Below, in pieces: positions 43,323 to 52,052 of a DNA stretch of 64,000 nucleotides. Below the pieces are notes generated by a model, which had not been told where the DNA came from, did no database searches, and saw nothing but the letters and a program-made list of their open reading frames with translations. The first letter of the stretch is position 1. The number at the start of each line of letters is the position of its first letter. The stretch comes from JANYLB01 sp963837715 (GTDB lineage: Bacteria; Actinomycetota; Acidimicrobiia; IMCC26256; JANYLB01), in NCBI GenBank assembly GCA_963837715.1, contig CAWIOF010000002.1, forward strand, positions 2,170,001 through 2,234,000, in the 5' to 3' direction. The position numbers and the translations under genes are program-made.

Positions 43323-44591
43323 TCAGGCGAGGGGAACGGGTGTCGCCTCGACGCCGGTGAGCCAGGGGCGGCCCGCGGCTCGGAGGTCGTCCCACTTGGC
43401 GAGGTCGGCGCCCGTCGTCTGGCCCAGCTCGTCGGTGCTGGGGCCGATGCGGTCGGCGAGCGGTCGGAGTGCGTCGACATCGAAGCCGTACAGCTCCGCC
43501 GCGTTCAGCCCGAGCATCGCCGCGGTCTCGTCGGCAGGGATGTCGTGGAACGCATCGCGGAGCCACTCACGGGTGTGGGGCCAGGTTCCCTCGGGGTGCG
43601 GGAAGTCGTTCCCCCACATGATGTTGCCGACCCCGATCTCGTACCGCCGGGCCAGCTCCCGTCGCCGGGTGTTCGAGGCGCCGATCGAGCAGTTGCGGTC
43701 GAAGTACGCGCTCGGCCGCATCGACAGGTGCGCGGTGAGCTGCTCGCCGAGCTTCTTCGCGCCGTGCTCCCGGTCGTACGCGGTGTCCATCATCCAGAGG
43801 AGATCGGCGGCCCAGAACGCACCACATTCCGTCGCCACGAACCGGAGGTCGGGGTGCCGTTCGAACACACCGGCCCACAGGAGGAAGTGCAGCGGCCGGG
43901 TCGACCACCACCGGACCTCGGTCACGTACATCCCGACGTACGCGCCGTACGACGCCTTGTCGGCGTTGCCGGAGTGCACGTGCACCGGCATCTGCAGCTC
44001 CGCACACGTCGCCCAGACCGGTTCGTAGACCGGATCGTGGTACGGCGGGTAGGGCGACCACATCGACGGGATCAGGATCCCACCGCGAAGACCCGACTCG
44101 TGGGCGCGACGGATCTCGGTGACGGCAGCCGGGACGTCGAAGATCGGCACCAGCGCGATCCCGGCTCGCCGCTCCGGCGACAACGCACACATCTCCGCGA
44201 GCCAGCGGTTGTGCGCACGCGCGCCGGCGAGGAGCAACGTCGGGTCGCTCTCGCCTCCTGCGCTGAGGCCGGCCCCGAAGGGTGCCGACGCGCCACCCGA
44301 CACTGCGTCGGCATCGGGGAAGAGCACCTCGCCCACCACGCCGTCGGCCTCGAGCTCCTTGTCGCGGCGAGACGCGTCCCATCCGCCGCGCAGGCCCTCT
44401 TCGTTCTCGCGCTCCCACTCCTCGGCGAACTCCTCGTTGAGGATCCCGCGCGACGCGAGCTCCATCAGTCGGGCCCGGTCGGCGAGGTTCTCGTCGAACG
44501 CGTCGCGGAACTCAGGATCGAGCCACTCGCGGTACTGCTCGTTCGGCAGACCCGCGTGACAGTCGGCCGAGATCACGAGGTAGCGGTCCAT
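43323..44591 (-). CDS. Amidohydrolase family 2 protein
   Basis: TIM-barrel amidohydrolase of 422 residues in the ACMSD/COG2159 group. N-terminal MDRYLVISADCHAG (D-x-H at strand 1), ELEADGVVGEVLFPD, RAHNRWLAEMCALSPERRAGIALVPIFD, metal-type His in MPVHVHSGNAD, the RHPDLRFVATECGAFW strand and the catalytic Asp in IMWGNDFPHPEGTWPH. Members hydrolyse or decarboxylate aromatic or cyclic acids in catabolism; the substrate here is open. A second paralogue lies 0.9 kb upstream, with an SDR between and all on one strand, suggesting one degradative operon. Confidence 0.88.
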   Translation of the reverse strand: MDRYLVISADCHAGLPNEQYREWLDPEFRDAFDENLADRARLMELASRGILNEEFAEEWERENEEGLRGGWDASRRDKELEADGVVGEVLFPDADAVSGGASAPFGAGLSAGGESDPTLLLAGARAHNRWLAEMCALSPERRAGIALVPIFDVPAAVTEIRRAHESGLRGGILIPSMWSPYPPYHDPVYEPVWATCAELQMPVHVHSGNADKASYGAYVGMYVTEVRWWSTRPLHFLLWAGVFERHPDLRFVATECGAFWAADLLWMMDTAYDREHGAKKLGEQLTAHLSMRPSAYFDRNCSIGASNTRRRELARRYEIGVGNIMWGNDFPHPEGTWPHTREWLRDAFHDIPADETAAMLGLNAAELYGFDVDALRPLADRIGPSTDELGQTTGADLAKWDDLRAAGRPWLTGVEATPVPLA

Positions 44592-44593
44592 GG

Positions 44594-45478
44594 TCAGCCT
44601 CCGAGCTCGCGGATGTAGAGGGGATTGGTGCGGGCGATCATCGACGCCGCCCGGGCGGTGATCTGCTCGTCGGAGCGCTCACTCGGCGGCAGGATCCAGA
44701 ACTGGTCGGCGAGGATCGCGGCCGCGACCCGGTCGGCGACCTCTTCGGTCGGCGTGTACACGAGATCGACGCCGGCGTCGGCCATGGCCTTCTCGAACGA
44801 CTCGATCGTGGTCGGTGGCTTCGACGGTGGATTCGCGTTCGCGTATTCGGCCGGTCGGTTGCGCCACGACGAGAACAGGCCGGTGCGCAGGATGTTCGGG
44901 CCGGGGAACAGGACCGAGGCCGACACCGACGCGTCGACCTGCTGCAGCTGCGCCCACAGGACCTCGGTGAGGGTGACGACGGTCGACTTGCTCGCCGCGT
45001 AGATCGCCGTGTTCGGCAACGGGGCGATCCCACCGTTCCCCGACGACGTGTTCACCACGTGGCCCGGCTCACCCGACGCAACCATCCCGGGGACGAACGC
45101 CTTGATCCCGTTGATCACACCCCACACGTTCACGCCGAAGGCCCAGCGCCAGTCGTTGAGCTCGTGCTCCCACATCTGACCCGACGCACCGGCGCCGACT
45201 CCCGCGTTGTTGCACACCACGTGGACCGCACCGTGGGCATCGAGCGCGAAGTCGCGCAGCGCCGCGACCGATTCGTAGTCGGCGACGTCGGTCACGGTTC
45301 CGATCACGTCGAGGCCGTCGGCGCGCAGCTCGGCCACCGTGGCGTCGAGCGCGGGCGCCTCGACGTCGCCGAGCACGACCTTCATGCCGTCGCGAGCGAA
45401 CCGCTCCCCCATCGCCCGCCCGACCCCCCCGGCTCCGCCGGTGACGACAGCAACGCGTCCCGCGAGTGAATCCATCAC
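44594..45478 (-). CDS. SDR family oxidoreductase
   Basis: SDR of 294 residues; starts at ATG 45478 or the next codon. Motifs: TGGAGGVGRAM (cofactor), NNAGVGAG, catalytic Ser in VNTSSGNGG, YAASKSTV. The acidic residue in LGDVEAP after strand 2 suggests NAD. The loop QMWEHELNDWRWAFGVNVWGVINGI is characteristic of a group common in actinobacterial xenobiotic and steroid gene clusters. It lies 2 bp from the amidohydrolase downstream and 43 bp from the one upstream. Confidence 0.88.
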   Translation of the reverse strand: MMDSLAGRVAVVTGGAGGVGRAMGERFARDGMKVVLGDVEAPALDATVAELRADGLDVIGTVTDVADYESVAALRDFALDAHGAVHVVCNNAGVGAGASGQMWEHELNDWRWAFGVNVWGVINGIKAFVPGMVASGEPGHVVNTSSGNGGIAPLPNTAIYAASKSTVVTLTEVLWAQLQQVDASVSASVLFPGPNILRTGLFSSWRNRPAEYANANPPSKPPTTIESFEKAMADAGVDLVYTPTEEVADRVAAAILADQFWILPPSERSDEQITARAASMIARTNPLYIRELGG

Positions 45479-45521
45479 ACCCCCACGATCGCCGGTGGGT
45501 CGCCGTGCGAACCGACCCGGG

Positions 45522-46772
45522 TCACGGGGTTCCGCCTGCTTGGCCCATCATCGAGGCGAGCGCGAACGCCGGGCAGCGCAACGAGTCTTCGGGGATGTCG
45601 CCTGCCGGCAGCGGTTCGGCGACGGCTTCGACCGTCGGGCCGATCCGCGCCACCACCGGCGCCAGCGCGTCGAGGTCGAAGCCGTACACCCGGGCCGCGT
45701 TCCCGCCGACCATCGCCCCGACCTCGACCGGATCGACACCGGCGAACGCGAGGCGCAGGTGCTCGTGGCTGTAGGGCCAGCACCCCTCGCGATGAGGGAA
45801 GTCGCTCCCCCACATGATCCGCTCGACTCCCACCGCGTGGCGCATCTCGACCTCTTCGCGCCGGATGAAGCTCGACCCGACGTGACACTGCCGGGCCCAG
45901 TACTCACTCGGTTCGAGCGAGAGTCGGCCCATGAGCTCGGCCCCGAAGATGTGCTCCTGCGACCCTCCCGCACCGGCCTGCCCCGACATGCGGGCCTTGT
46001 AGTAGTCGAGGGTCATGATCAGCTCGGGCACCCACGACGTGCCCTGCTCGGTGAAGACGAACTGCAACGCAGGATGCCGTTCCATCACGCCGGCGTAGAT
46101 GAGCTGCCACAGCGTGCGGTGCGCGAACCAGGTGGCCTCGACGAGGAACATCGCCTTGGCCTCGGGGTAGTCGCCGTAGTCGGGCGAGCCGCTGCCGGTG
46201 TGGTGGTTCATCGGCATGCCGAGCTCTTCGCACACCGACCACATCGGTTCGTAATCGGGCGCGTAGAGCGGCGCGAGACCCGAACCTTCGGGCGTGCCGG
46301 GGAGCAGCACGCCACCGCGCAACCCTGCGTCGGCCGCCCAGCGGATCTCGGCCACCGCGGCGTCGATGTCGTGGAGGAGCACCTGGGCGATCCCGGCCCG
46401 GCGTCCGGGCGTCGCGGCACAGAAGTCGGCGAGCCACCGGTTGTGGGCGCGCAGGCCCTCCCAGCGCAACGCCAGATCCCCGGCGGTCGCGCCGGGCGGT
46501 TGGTGCACGAGCGAAGCCTGCGGGAAGAACGGGGGAATCGTGTTCGGGAAGACGACCTCGCCGACCACGCCGTCGGCCTCGAGCTCGGCGAGGCGTCGGT
46601 CGCTGTCCCAGTTGCGCCCGGCTTCGTCGCCCTCGAGGTCGGCGTACGGGTTGTCGAACGACGTCCGCCACCGGTCGAACTCGTCGTGGAGCGTGCTCGG
46701 GAGGTACGGCCGGTACTCGTCGATCGCACCACCACCGTGGCAGTCGGCCGAGATGACTGCGTAGCGATCCAT
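45522..46772 (-). CDS. Amidohydrolase family 2 protein (paralogue)
   Basis: COG2159-type amidohydrolase of 416 residues; ATG 46772 chosen as MDRYAVISADCHGGG aligns with the paralogue at 44.6 kb. Shared landmarks: ELEADGVVGEVVFPN, RAHNRWLADFCAATPGRRAGIAQV, MPMNHHTGSG, ERHPALQFVFTEQGTSW and IMWGSDFPHREGCWPY. The two copies are clearly diverged (different insert lengths), so they may handle successive or alternative substrates. Divergent from the DrrAB genes across 133 bp. Confidence 0.88.
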   Translation of the reverse strand: MDRYAVISADCHGGGAIDEYRPYLPSTLHDEFDRWRTSFDNPYADLEGDEAGRNWDSDRRLAELEADGVVGEVVFPNTIPPFFPQASLVHQPPGATAGDLALRWEGLRAHNRWLADFCAATPGRRAGIAQVLLHDIDAAVAEIRWAADAGLRGGVLLPGTPEGSGLAPLYAPDYEPMWSVCEELGMPMNHHTGSGSPDYGDYPEAKAMFLVEATWFAHRTLWQLIYAGVMERHPALQFVFTEQGTSWVPELIMTLDYYKARMSGQAGAGGSQEHIFGAELMGRLSLEPSEYWARQCHVGSSFIRREEVEMRHAVGVERIMWGSDFPHREGCWPYSHEHLRLAFAGVDPVEVGAMVGGNAARVYGFDLDALAPVVARIGPTVEAVAEPLPAGDIPEDSLRCPAFALASMMGQAGGTP

Positions 46773-46905
46773 TCCACCCCCGGTGCAGACTCGGACCGCC
46801 CGGTCCGGGGCCCGGCTGGCAAGGTACCGCAACCCGGCGGCACCGGGTCAGGGACTCCAAACTCGCGGGTCGGAGGGCGATCGCCTCCTCTAAGGTCGTT
46901 CTTCC

Positions 46906-47949
46906 ATGCCCGAACACGAACGACACGATGTGAGCACCCTCGACGCCACCACCGGTGCCGGATCCGGTGGGGTGACGGCGCGGGGTCTCGGCAAGCAGTT
47001 CGGTGACCTGTGGGCCCTGCGCGACCTCGACCTCGACGTTCCTCCGGGCACGATCCTGGGCCTCCTCGGTCACAACGGCGCGGGCAAGACCACCGCGATC
47101 CGCATCCTCACCACGTTGACGGCACCCACCACCGGCAGCGCGACCGTCGCCGGCTACGACGTCGTGCGCGACGCCGACGCGGTGCGGGCGAGCATCGGTG
47201 TCGCCTCGCAACAGGCGACAGTCGACGGTCTGCTGAGCGCGCGGAAGAACCTCGTGATGGTCGGCCGGCTCTACCACCTGACGCCGAAGGCGGCGAAGCA
47301 GCGCGCCGACGACCTGCTCCAGGCGCTCGACCTGGCCGACGCCGCCGACCGCCTCGTGAAGACCTTCTCGGGTGGCATGCGTCGCCGTCTCGACCTCGCC
47401 GCGAGCCTCGTCGTGGCACCCGCGGTGCTCTTCCTCGACGAACCCACCACGGGTCTCGACCCCCGCAGCCGCGGCGATCTCTGGGACATGCTGCGCGTGC
47501 TCGTCCGCAATGGGACGACCGCGGTGCTCACGACCCAGTACCTCGACGAAGCCGACCAACTCGCCGACGACATCGCGGTGCTCGACCACGGCCGCACCGT
47601 TGCGCGCGGGACACCCGCCGAGTTGAAGTCGCAGGTCGGCACCGATCGCGTCGACGTCACCGTCTCGTCGGCCTCCGACCTCGCGATGGTGGCCCGGGCG
47701 ACCGAGCGATTCGCGGCGAGCCCCGCAACGCTCGACGACACGGCGTGCGTGGCGACAGTGCCGATCGTCGACGGCACGCGCCTCGTCGACGTCATGCGCG
47801 CCCTCGACGCAGAAGGGGTCGACCCGGTCGACCTCAATCGCCGGCAGGCCTCGCTCGACGACGTGTTCCTGATCCTGACCGGGCAGCGGCCGGAGCCCGA
47901 CGAGCCGACCGACTCTTCGGTCGCAGACCACCAGGAGGTGTTGCGATGA
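46906..47949 (+). CDS. Daunorubicin-resistance-type ABC transporter ATP-binding protein
   Basis: DrrA-like ATPase of 347 residues. Walker A GHNGAGKTTAIR, GVASQQATVDGLLSARKNL (Q-loop), signature FSGGMRRRLD, Walker B LFLDEPTTGLDPRSR, H-loop LTTQYLDEADQL, in which the usual His is Gln as in several DrrA proteins. The C-terminal domain ends NRRQASLDDVFLILTG. A short disordered N-terminus precedes the fold. Stop and next start overlap (ATGA). Confidence 0.94.
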   Translation: MPEHERHDVSTLDATTGAGSGGVTARGLGKQFGDLWALRDLDLDVPPGTILGLLGHNGAGKTTAIRILTTLTAPTTGSATVAGYDVVRDADAVRASIGVASQQATVDGLLSARKNLVMVGRLYHLTPKAAKQRADDLLQALDLADAADRLVKTFSGGMRRRLDLAASLVVAPAVLFLDEPTTGLDPRSRGDLWDMLRVLVRNGTTAVLTTQYLDEADQLADDIAVLDHGRTVARGTPAELKSQVGTDRVDVTVSSASDLAMVARATERFAASPATLDDTACVATVPIVDGTRLVDVMRALDAEGVDPVDLNRRQASLDDVFLILTGQRPEPDEPTDSSVADHQEVLR

Positions 47950-48845
47950 GCACGACCACCGATCTCGCGTCGAGCGCTGTGCCGAGCGGCGGGATCGACC
48001 CCGAAGCGCTCGCCCGACTCCTCGACGTCGCCCCGCCCCGGCCCCGGGGCACCCTCGCCACCTGGTGGAGCGACACGCTCGTGTTCGCGGCCCGCAACCT
48101 CGAGCACATCCGTCAGATCCCCGAGAAGCTGCTCGACGTCACGCTGCAGCCGATCATGTTCGTGCTGCTCTTCTCGTTCGTGTTCGGTGGCGCCATCGCG
48201 GTGACCGGCGGCTCGTACCGCGAGTACCTCATGGGCGGAATCATCATCCAGTCGCTCACGTTCGGCCTCAACGGTCCGGCCACGTCGATGGCCAACGACC
48301 TCACCGAGGGCATCGTCGACCGCTTCCGATCGCTCCCCGCCCGGCGATCCGCGTACCTCTCGGGGCACTTCGTCGCCGAGCTCGCCGGCTTGGCACTGTC
48401 GATCGTGATCCTGCTCGTCGCCGGGCTGCTCGTCGGCTGGCGGGTCCAGTCGAGCGCACCCGAGTTCCTGCTCGCAATCGTGCTCCTGCTCACCTACTCG
48501 GCCGCGATGGTGTGGATCGGGACGTGGATCGGCGTGATCGTCCGCTCGGCCGACGCCGTGATGGGCATCGCCTTCACGATCGTGTTCCCACTCACGTTCG
48601 TGAGCAACGCGTTCGTGCCGATCCAGACCATGCCGAAAGCCCTGCAGTACTTCGCGGTCTGGAACCCGGTCAGCGTGCTCGTCCAGGCGACCCGCGAGCT
48701 CTTCGGCAACCCGACCACGCCGACCACCCTCAACAGCTGGCCGCTCGACCACGCAGTGCCCTCGGCGTTCGTGTACTGCGCGATCCTCCTCGCAGTCGCG
48801 GTGCCCATGGCCCTGCGCCGCTACCGCGCCCGCACCAGCGACTGA
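47946..48845 (+). CDS. DrrB-type ABC-2 permease
   Basis: Permease of 299 residues starting at ATG 47946 within the ATPase stop. The N-terminal cytoplasmic stretch (about 65 residues) ends LEHIRQIPEKLLDVTLQPIMFVLLFSFVFGGAI, the classic DrrB/ABC-2 opening. Then come GGIIIQSLTFGLNGPATSMANDLTEGIVDRFRSLPARRSA, about five further helices and FPLTFVSNAFVPIQTMP. With the preceding ATPase it forms a two-gene exporter for lipids or hydrophobic compounds. Confidence 0.93.
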   Translation: MSTTTDLASSAVPSGGIDPEALARLLDVAPPRPRGTLATWWSDTLVFAARNLEHIRQIPEKLLDVTLQPIMFVLLFSFVFGGAIAVTGGSYREYLMGGIIIQSLTFGLNGPATSMANDLTEGIVDRFRSLPARRSAYLSGHFVAELAGLALSIVILLVAGLLVGWRVQSSAPEFLLAIVLLLTYSAAMVWIGTWIGVIVRSADAVMGIAFTIVFPLTFVSNAFVPIQTMPKALQYFAVWNPVSVLVQATRELFGNPTTPTTLNSWPLDHAVPSAFVYCAILLAVAVPMALRRYRARTSD

Positions 48846-48851
48846 CCCACA

Positions 48852-48910
48852 CCCCCGTTCCGGTCACGTGAGCGGCTGCAGGCCAGCCGTGGAGATGACC
48901 AGAACGGGGG
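48852..48910. repeat. 59-bp palindromic element, copy 2, between convergent genes
   Basis: Arms CCCCCGTTCCGGTCA (48852-48866) and TGACCAGAACGGGGG (48896-48910) pair at 14 of 15 positions. The centre holds an inner hairpin CGGCTG-CAGGC-CAGCCG. Aligns without gaps to 43256-43314, and again lies exactly between two convergent gene ends. Confidence 0.78.
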
Positions 48911-48914
48911 ATCT

Positions 48915-49983
48915 TCAGTCGGCGAAGCCCTCGACGTGCTCGCCGACGGCGGGGATCGTCGTCGGTGCGACGCGGCCACCGAGCTCGAGGCGCGCCGGCA
49001 GTGCGGCAACCCGGCCGATCTCGGTGTCGACATGGAAGCCGCGCGCCTGGATCTGCGGATGGTCGGCGGCCTCCTCGGGGCGCGAGGACCGGGCTCGCCG
49101 GTGCGCCCTCGGTCGCGAAACGCGCGAGCAGGTCGCCGCGGTCGAAGCGGGCGACGGATGCGGCGATCGTCGCGTTGATCTCGGCGGTGCGCGCCATCCG
49201 GTCGGTGAACGACGAGTGTTCGAGCTCGTCCAGATCGAGCGCGCGGCAGATCGCGACCCACAGCCGCGGCTCACCGAGGACCCCGAGCGCGATCCAGTGG
49301 TCGTCGCGGGTGCGGAACACGCCGTAGCCCGGAGATCCGAACGTCCGCTCGTTGGCATCGACGTGCGCGGTGCCGCCGTCGGCACCGACCCACCACGACA
49401 CGACATCGGCCATCGCGACGTCGATCCGCTCGCCTTCGCCGGTGCGCGCCCGCCGCGCCCACGCCGCGGCGATGAGCACCGCGCACACGGAGCCGCCCTC
49501 GAGATCGGCCACGGGGAGCCGCGGGATCTCGGGATCACGGTCACCACCCTGGCGCGGGGCGAGCGCACCGCCGATCGCCTGGAAGTTCACGTCGTGCCCG
49601 GGGGTGGTGCGCAGCGGACCGTCCTGGCCGTACCCCGAAAGCGAGCAGTAGATCACCGACGGGTTCGAGGCCGCGACCGTCGGGTAGTCGAGGCCGAATC
49701 GATCCGCCACACCGGGCCGCCAGCTCTCGCACACCACGTCGGCGACCGCGGCGAGCTGCTGCGCGCGGGCGCAGCCGGCGTGGGTCTTGAGGTCGAGCAC
49801 GATGCTGCGCTTGCCGCGGGCGACCGAGGCGAAGATCTCGGGGTACGCCCGCATCGGGTCACCGCCCGGCGGTTCGACCTTCAGGACCTCGGCGCCGAGG
49901 TCGGCGAGCAACTGGGTCGCGTGCGGCATCGGCCGGAAGACCGAGAGGTCCAGGACCCGCATGCCGTCGAGCAGCCCGGCCAT
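48915..49983 (-). pseudogene. CaiB/BaiF family III CoA-transferase (frameshifted)
   Basis: About 356 residues when joined. MAGLLDGMRVLDLSVFRPMPHATQLLADLGAEVLKVEPPGGDP is the family opening; SIVLDLKTHAGCARAQQLAAVADVVCESWRPGVADRFGLDY, YCSLSGYGQDGPLRTTPGHDVNFQAIGG and DLEGGSVCAV follow, with the catalytic Asp expected in the last of these. An extra C in GCGCCCCGAGG (49077-49080) shifts the frame; the end (EEAADHPQIQARGFHV, RVAPTTIPAVGEH) is in the other frame. It transfers CoA between carboxylic acids; likely a partner of the alcohol dehydrogenase 10 bp upstream. Confidence 0.88.
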
Positions 49984-49993
49984 CGACGATCCC

Positions 49994-51073
49994 TCAGGTG
50001 TGGGTGATGACGCTGCGGATGACCTCGCCGGCCTGCATCGCCCGGAACGCTTCGTTCACGTCGTCGAGGCCGATCGTGCGGCTGACCATGTCGGCGAGGT
50101 CGAGGCGACCCGTCTCGACGAGTCCGACGAAGCGCGGGAAGTCGCGTCGGACCTGCGACGACCCGTAGACGCAGCCGAGCAGCTTCTTCTCCTCGTAGAA
50201 GAGCCCGAATCCGCCCAACGTCACCTGGGAGTCGAGGCGCGGCATGCCCACGACGACGACGGTCCCGCCGCGACGCGCCGTGGCCCACGCCTGGTTGATG
50301 GTCTCGGGGAGGCCGATCACCTCGAACGCGTAGTCGGCGCCGCGCCCACCGGTGAGGGCATGCACCTGCGCGACCGGATCACCCGCAGCCGGGTCGACCA
50401 GGTCGGTCGCGCCCAGCTGCTCGGCGGCCTTGCGCTTCATCTCGACCGGGTCGACGGCGATGATCCGACTCGCACCCGCGATGCGGGCGCCCTGGATCAC
50501 CGCTTGACCCACACCGCCGCAACCGATCACCGCCACCGTGCTCCCGGGCTCGACGCGCGCCGTGTTCAGTGCAGCGCCGACGCCGGTGGTGACGCCGCAA
50601 CCGATCAGCGCGAGCTGCTCGTCGGGGATGTCGGTGTCGACCTTCACGACGCACGCCTCGTGGACCGTCATCTCGTCGGCGAACGTCCCGAGGGCGGCGA
50701 AGCCGTTCGCGGTGCTGCCGTCGGCCCGCGTCACCTTGGGGAGGAAGCTGATGGTGTTCAGGAGCTCGCAGAGGTTCGACTGCCCGTGCAGGCAGAAGAA
50801 GCACGACCCGCACGCCGGGACGAACGACGCGATCACCCGGTCGCCCACCTGCACCCGACTCACCTCGGATCCGACCCACTCGACGATCCCGGCGCCCTCG
50901 TGGCCGAGGATGCAGGGAGGAGGCAGCGGAAGGGATCCGTTCGACGCCGAGACGTCGGAGTGGCACACACCGCTCGCTCCGATCCGGACGACGACCTGAC
51001 GCGGTCCCGGATCGAGTGGCGTCACGTCTTCGACGGACAGCTCCGGCGTCCCGACGAACATGGCTGCGCGCAT
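49994..51073 (-). CDS. Zn-dependent alcohol dehydrogenase (MDR family)
   Basis: MDR dehydrogenase of 359 residues; ATG 51073 (MRAAMFVGTPELSVEDV). Catalytic zinc ligands are in GVCHSDVSASNG and LGHEGAGIVE; the structural zinc is bound by the four Cys of CGSCFFCLHGQSNLC. The cofactor loop VIGCGGVGQAVIQGARIAGASRIIAVD indicates NAD. GCGVTTGVGAALNTARVEPGSTVAV is typical of class III/NDMA-type actinobacterial enzymes, which oxidise alcohols or aldehyde adducts. It lies 10 bp from the CoA-transferase. Confidence 0.93.
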   Translation of the reverse strand: MRAAMFVGTPELSVEDVTPLDPGPRQVVVRIGASGVCHSDVSASNGSLPLPPPCILGHEGAGIVEWVGSEVSRVQVGDRVIASFVPACGSCFFCLHGQSNLCELLNTISFLPKVTRADGSTANGFAALGTFADEMTVHEACVVKVDTDIPDEQLALIGCGVTTGVGAALNTARVEPGSTVAVIGCGGVGQAVIQGARIAGASRIIAVDPVEMKRKAAEQLGATDLVDPAAGDPVAQVHALTGGRGADYAFEVIGLPETINQAWATARRGGTVVVVGMPRLDSQVTLGGFGLFYEEKKLLGCVYGSSQVRRDFPRFVGLVETGRLDLADMVSRTIGLDDVNEAFRAMQAGEVIRSVITHT

Positions 51074-51174
51074 GACTCCCCCTCCGGCGTCGGCACCCCT
51101 TGCCGCGCGCCTGACCCTACCGTCGGGGGTCGGAACCGGGCCTCGCCGGTTCTCCAGCCCGCCAGCCTCGGCGC

Positions 51175-51930
51175 TCAGGCGTAGGTGCGGACGAGCTCGA
51201 GCACACCGTCGGCGTCGGGGCCCTCGGCGCGGAGGCCGGTGCCCTGGGCGTCGACACGGCGGGCCGCCACCAAGCACAGTTCGACGCCGTCACCCTCGAC
51301 CACCGTGCGCGCCTCCTCGTCGGGCCGAAACGACCACCGCTCGCCGTCGGGTCCGGTCAGCTCGAACGCGACGGGCCCGCGCAGCTCGCGCCCGTCGCGC
51401 GCGAACGCGTACGGCAGCGTCCGCCACGCGAGACGCGCAACATGGCGGAGGCGGTCGGTCGGCGCGAGCTCTCGTCCGAGTGCGGTCGCGACGTCGCCGG
51501 TGTGGATCCAGCACTCGGCGAGACGCGTGGTCACCAGCGTGCGCACGGAGAGCTCGCCCGCGACCCACGTCACGCGTGCGTGCAGATCGGCGTCGACGAA
51601 CAACTCGTCGAGGGTGTCGGCACCCGTTCGCCATCGCTCGTGGATCGAGGCGACCGACTGCACCCGGTCCCGAACCACCATCACATCGGCGCCCGCGTCG
51701 ACCGAATCGGCGAACCCAGCTCCCTCGGTGAGCACGGCGAGCGCTTCGTCGAAGCGTTGTTGCACGCTGCCGATCGCGAGCTCATCGGTCTGCGAGAGGT
51801 GGAGCACGACGTCGGCGACGGTCCACCCGTCGCACGGCGAGTCGCGACGCCAATCAGCCTCGTCGAGTGGAGCCAGGATCCCGGCAAGCTCGGCGTGCTG
51901 CTCCGCGAGTGCGATCACGATCTCATCCAC
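51175..51930 (-). CDS. Maleylpyruvate isomerase-like / TIGR03084 family protein
   Basis: Protein of 251 residues with a DinB-like helical N-terminal domain; GTG 51930 chosen since upstream translation is noise. Landmarks: CDGWTVADVVLHLSQTDELA (metal-ligand His of the mycothiol-dependent MDMPI fold), ELSVRTLVTTRLAECWIHTGDVATALG (second His region), and a C-terminal SCP2-like beta domain (AFELTGPDGERWSFRPD...VEGDGVELCLVAARR). Relatives use mycothiol as cofactor or are of unknown function. Divergent from the thioesterase across 122 bp. Confidence 0.83.
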   Translation of the reverse strand: MDEIVIALAEQHAELAGILAPLDEADWRRDSPCDGWTVADVVLHLSQTDELAIGSVQQRFDEALAVLTEGAGFADSVDAGADVMVVRDRVQSVASIHERWRTGADTLDELFVDADLHARVTWVAGELSVRTLVTTRLAECWIHTGDVATALGRELAPTDRLRHVARLAWRTLPYAFARDGRELRGPVAFELTGPDGERWSFRPDEEARTVVEGDGVELCLVAARRVDAQGTGLRAEGPDADGVLELVRTYA

Positions 51931-52052
51931 CCGCGTATCCTCGCACCACGGTCGACGGTCCGACGTGGGCAGCGTCAGGACCGGATACCGGTCTCCGTGC
52001 TGCCATCGCGAATTCCCGGGACGGAGGGCCGCTCCGAACCTACGATCAGGCC

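Noticed and set aside
46906..48845. Possible antibiotic biosynthesis cluster next to the DrrAB genes
   Set aside because: No synthase, carrier protein or tailoring set is nearby; DrrAB-type exporters are common without such clusters.
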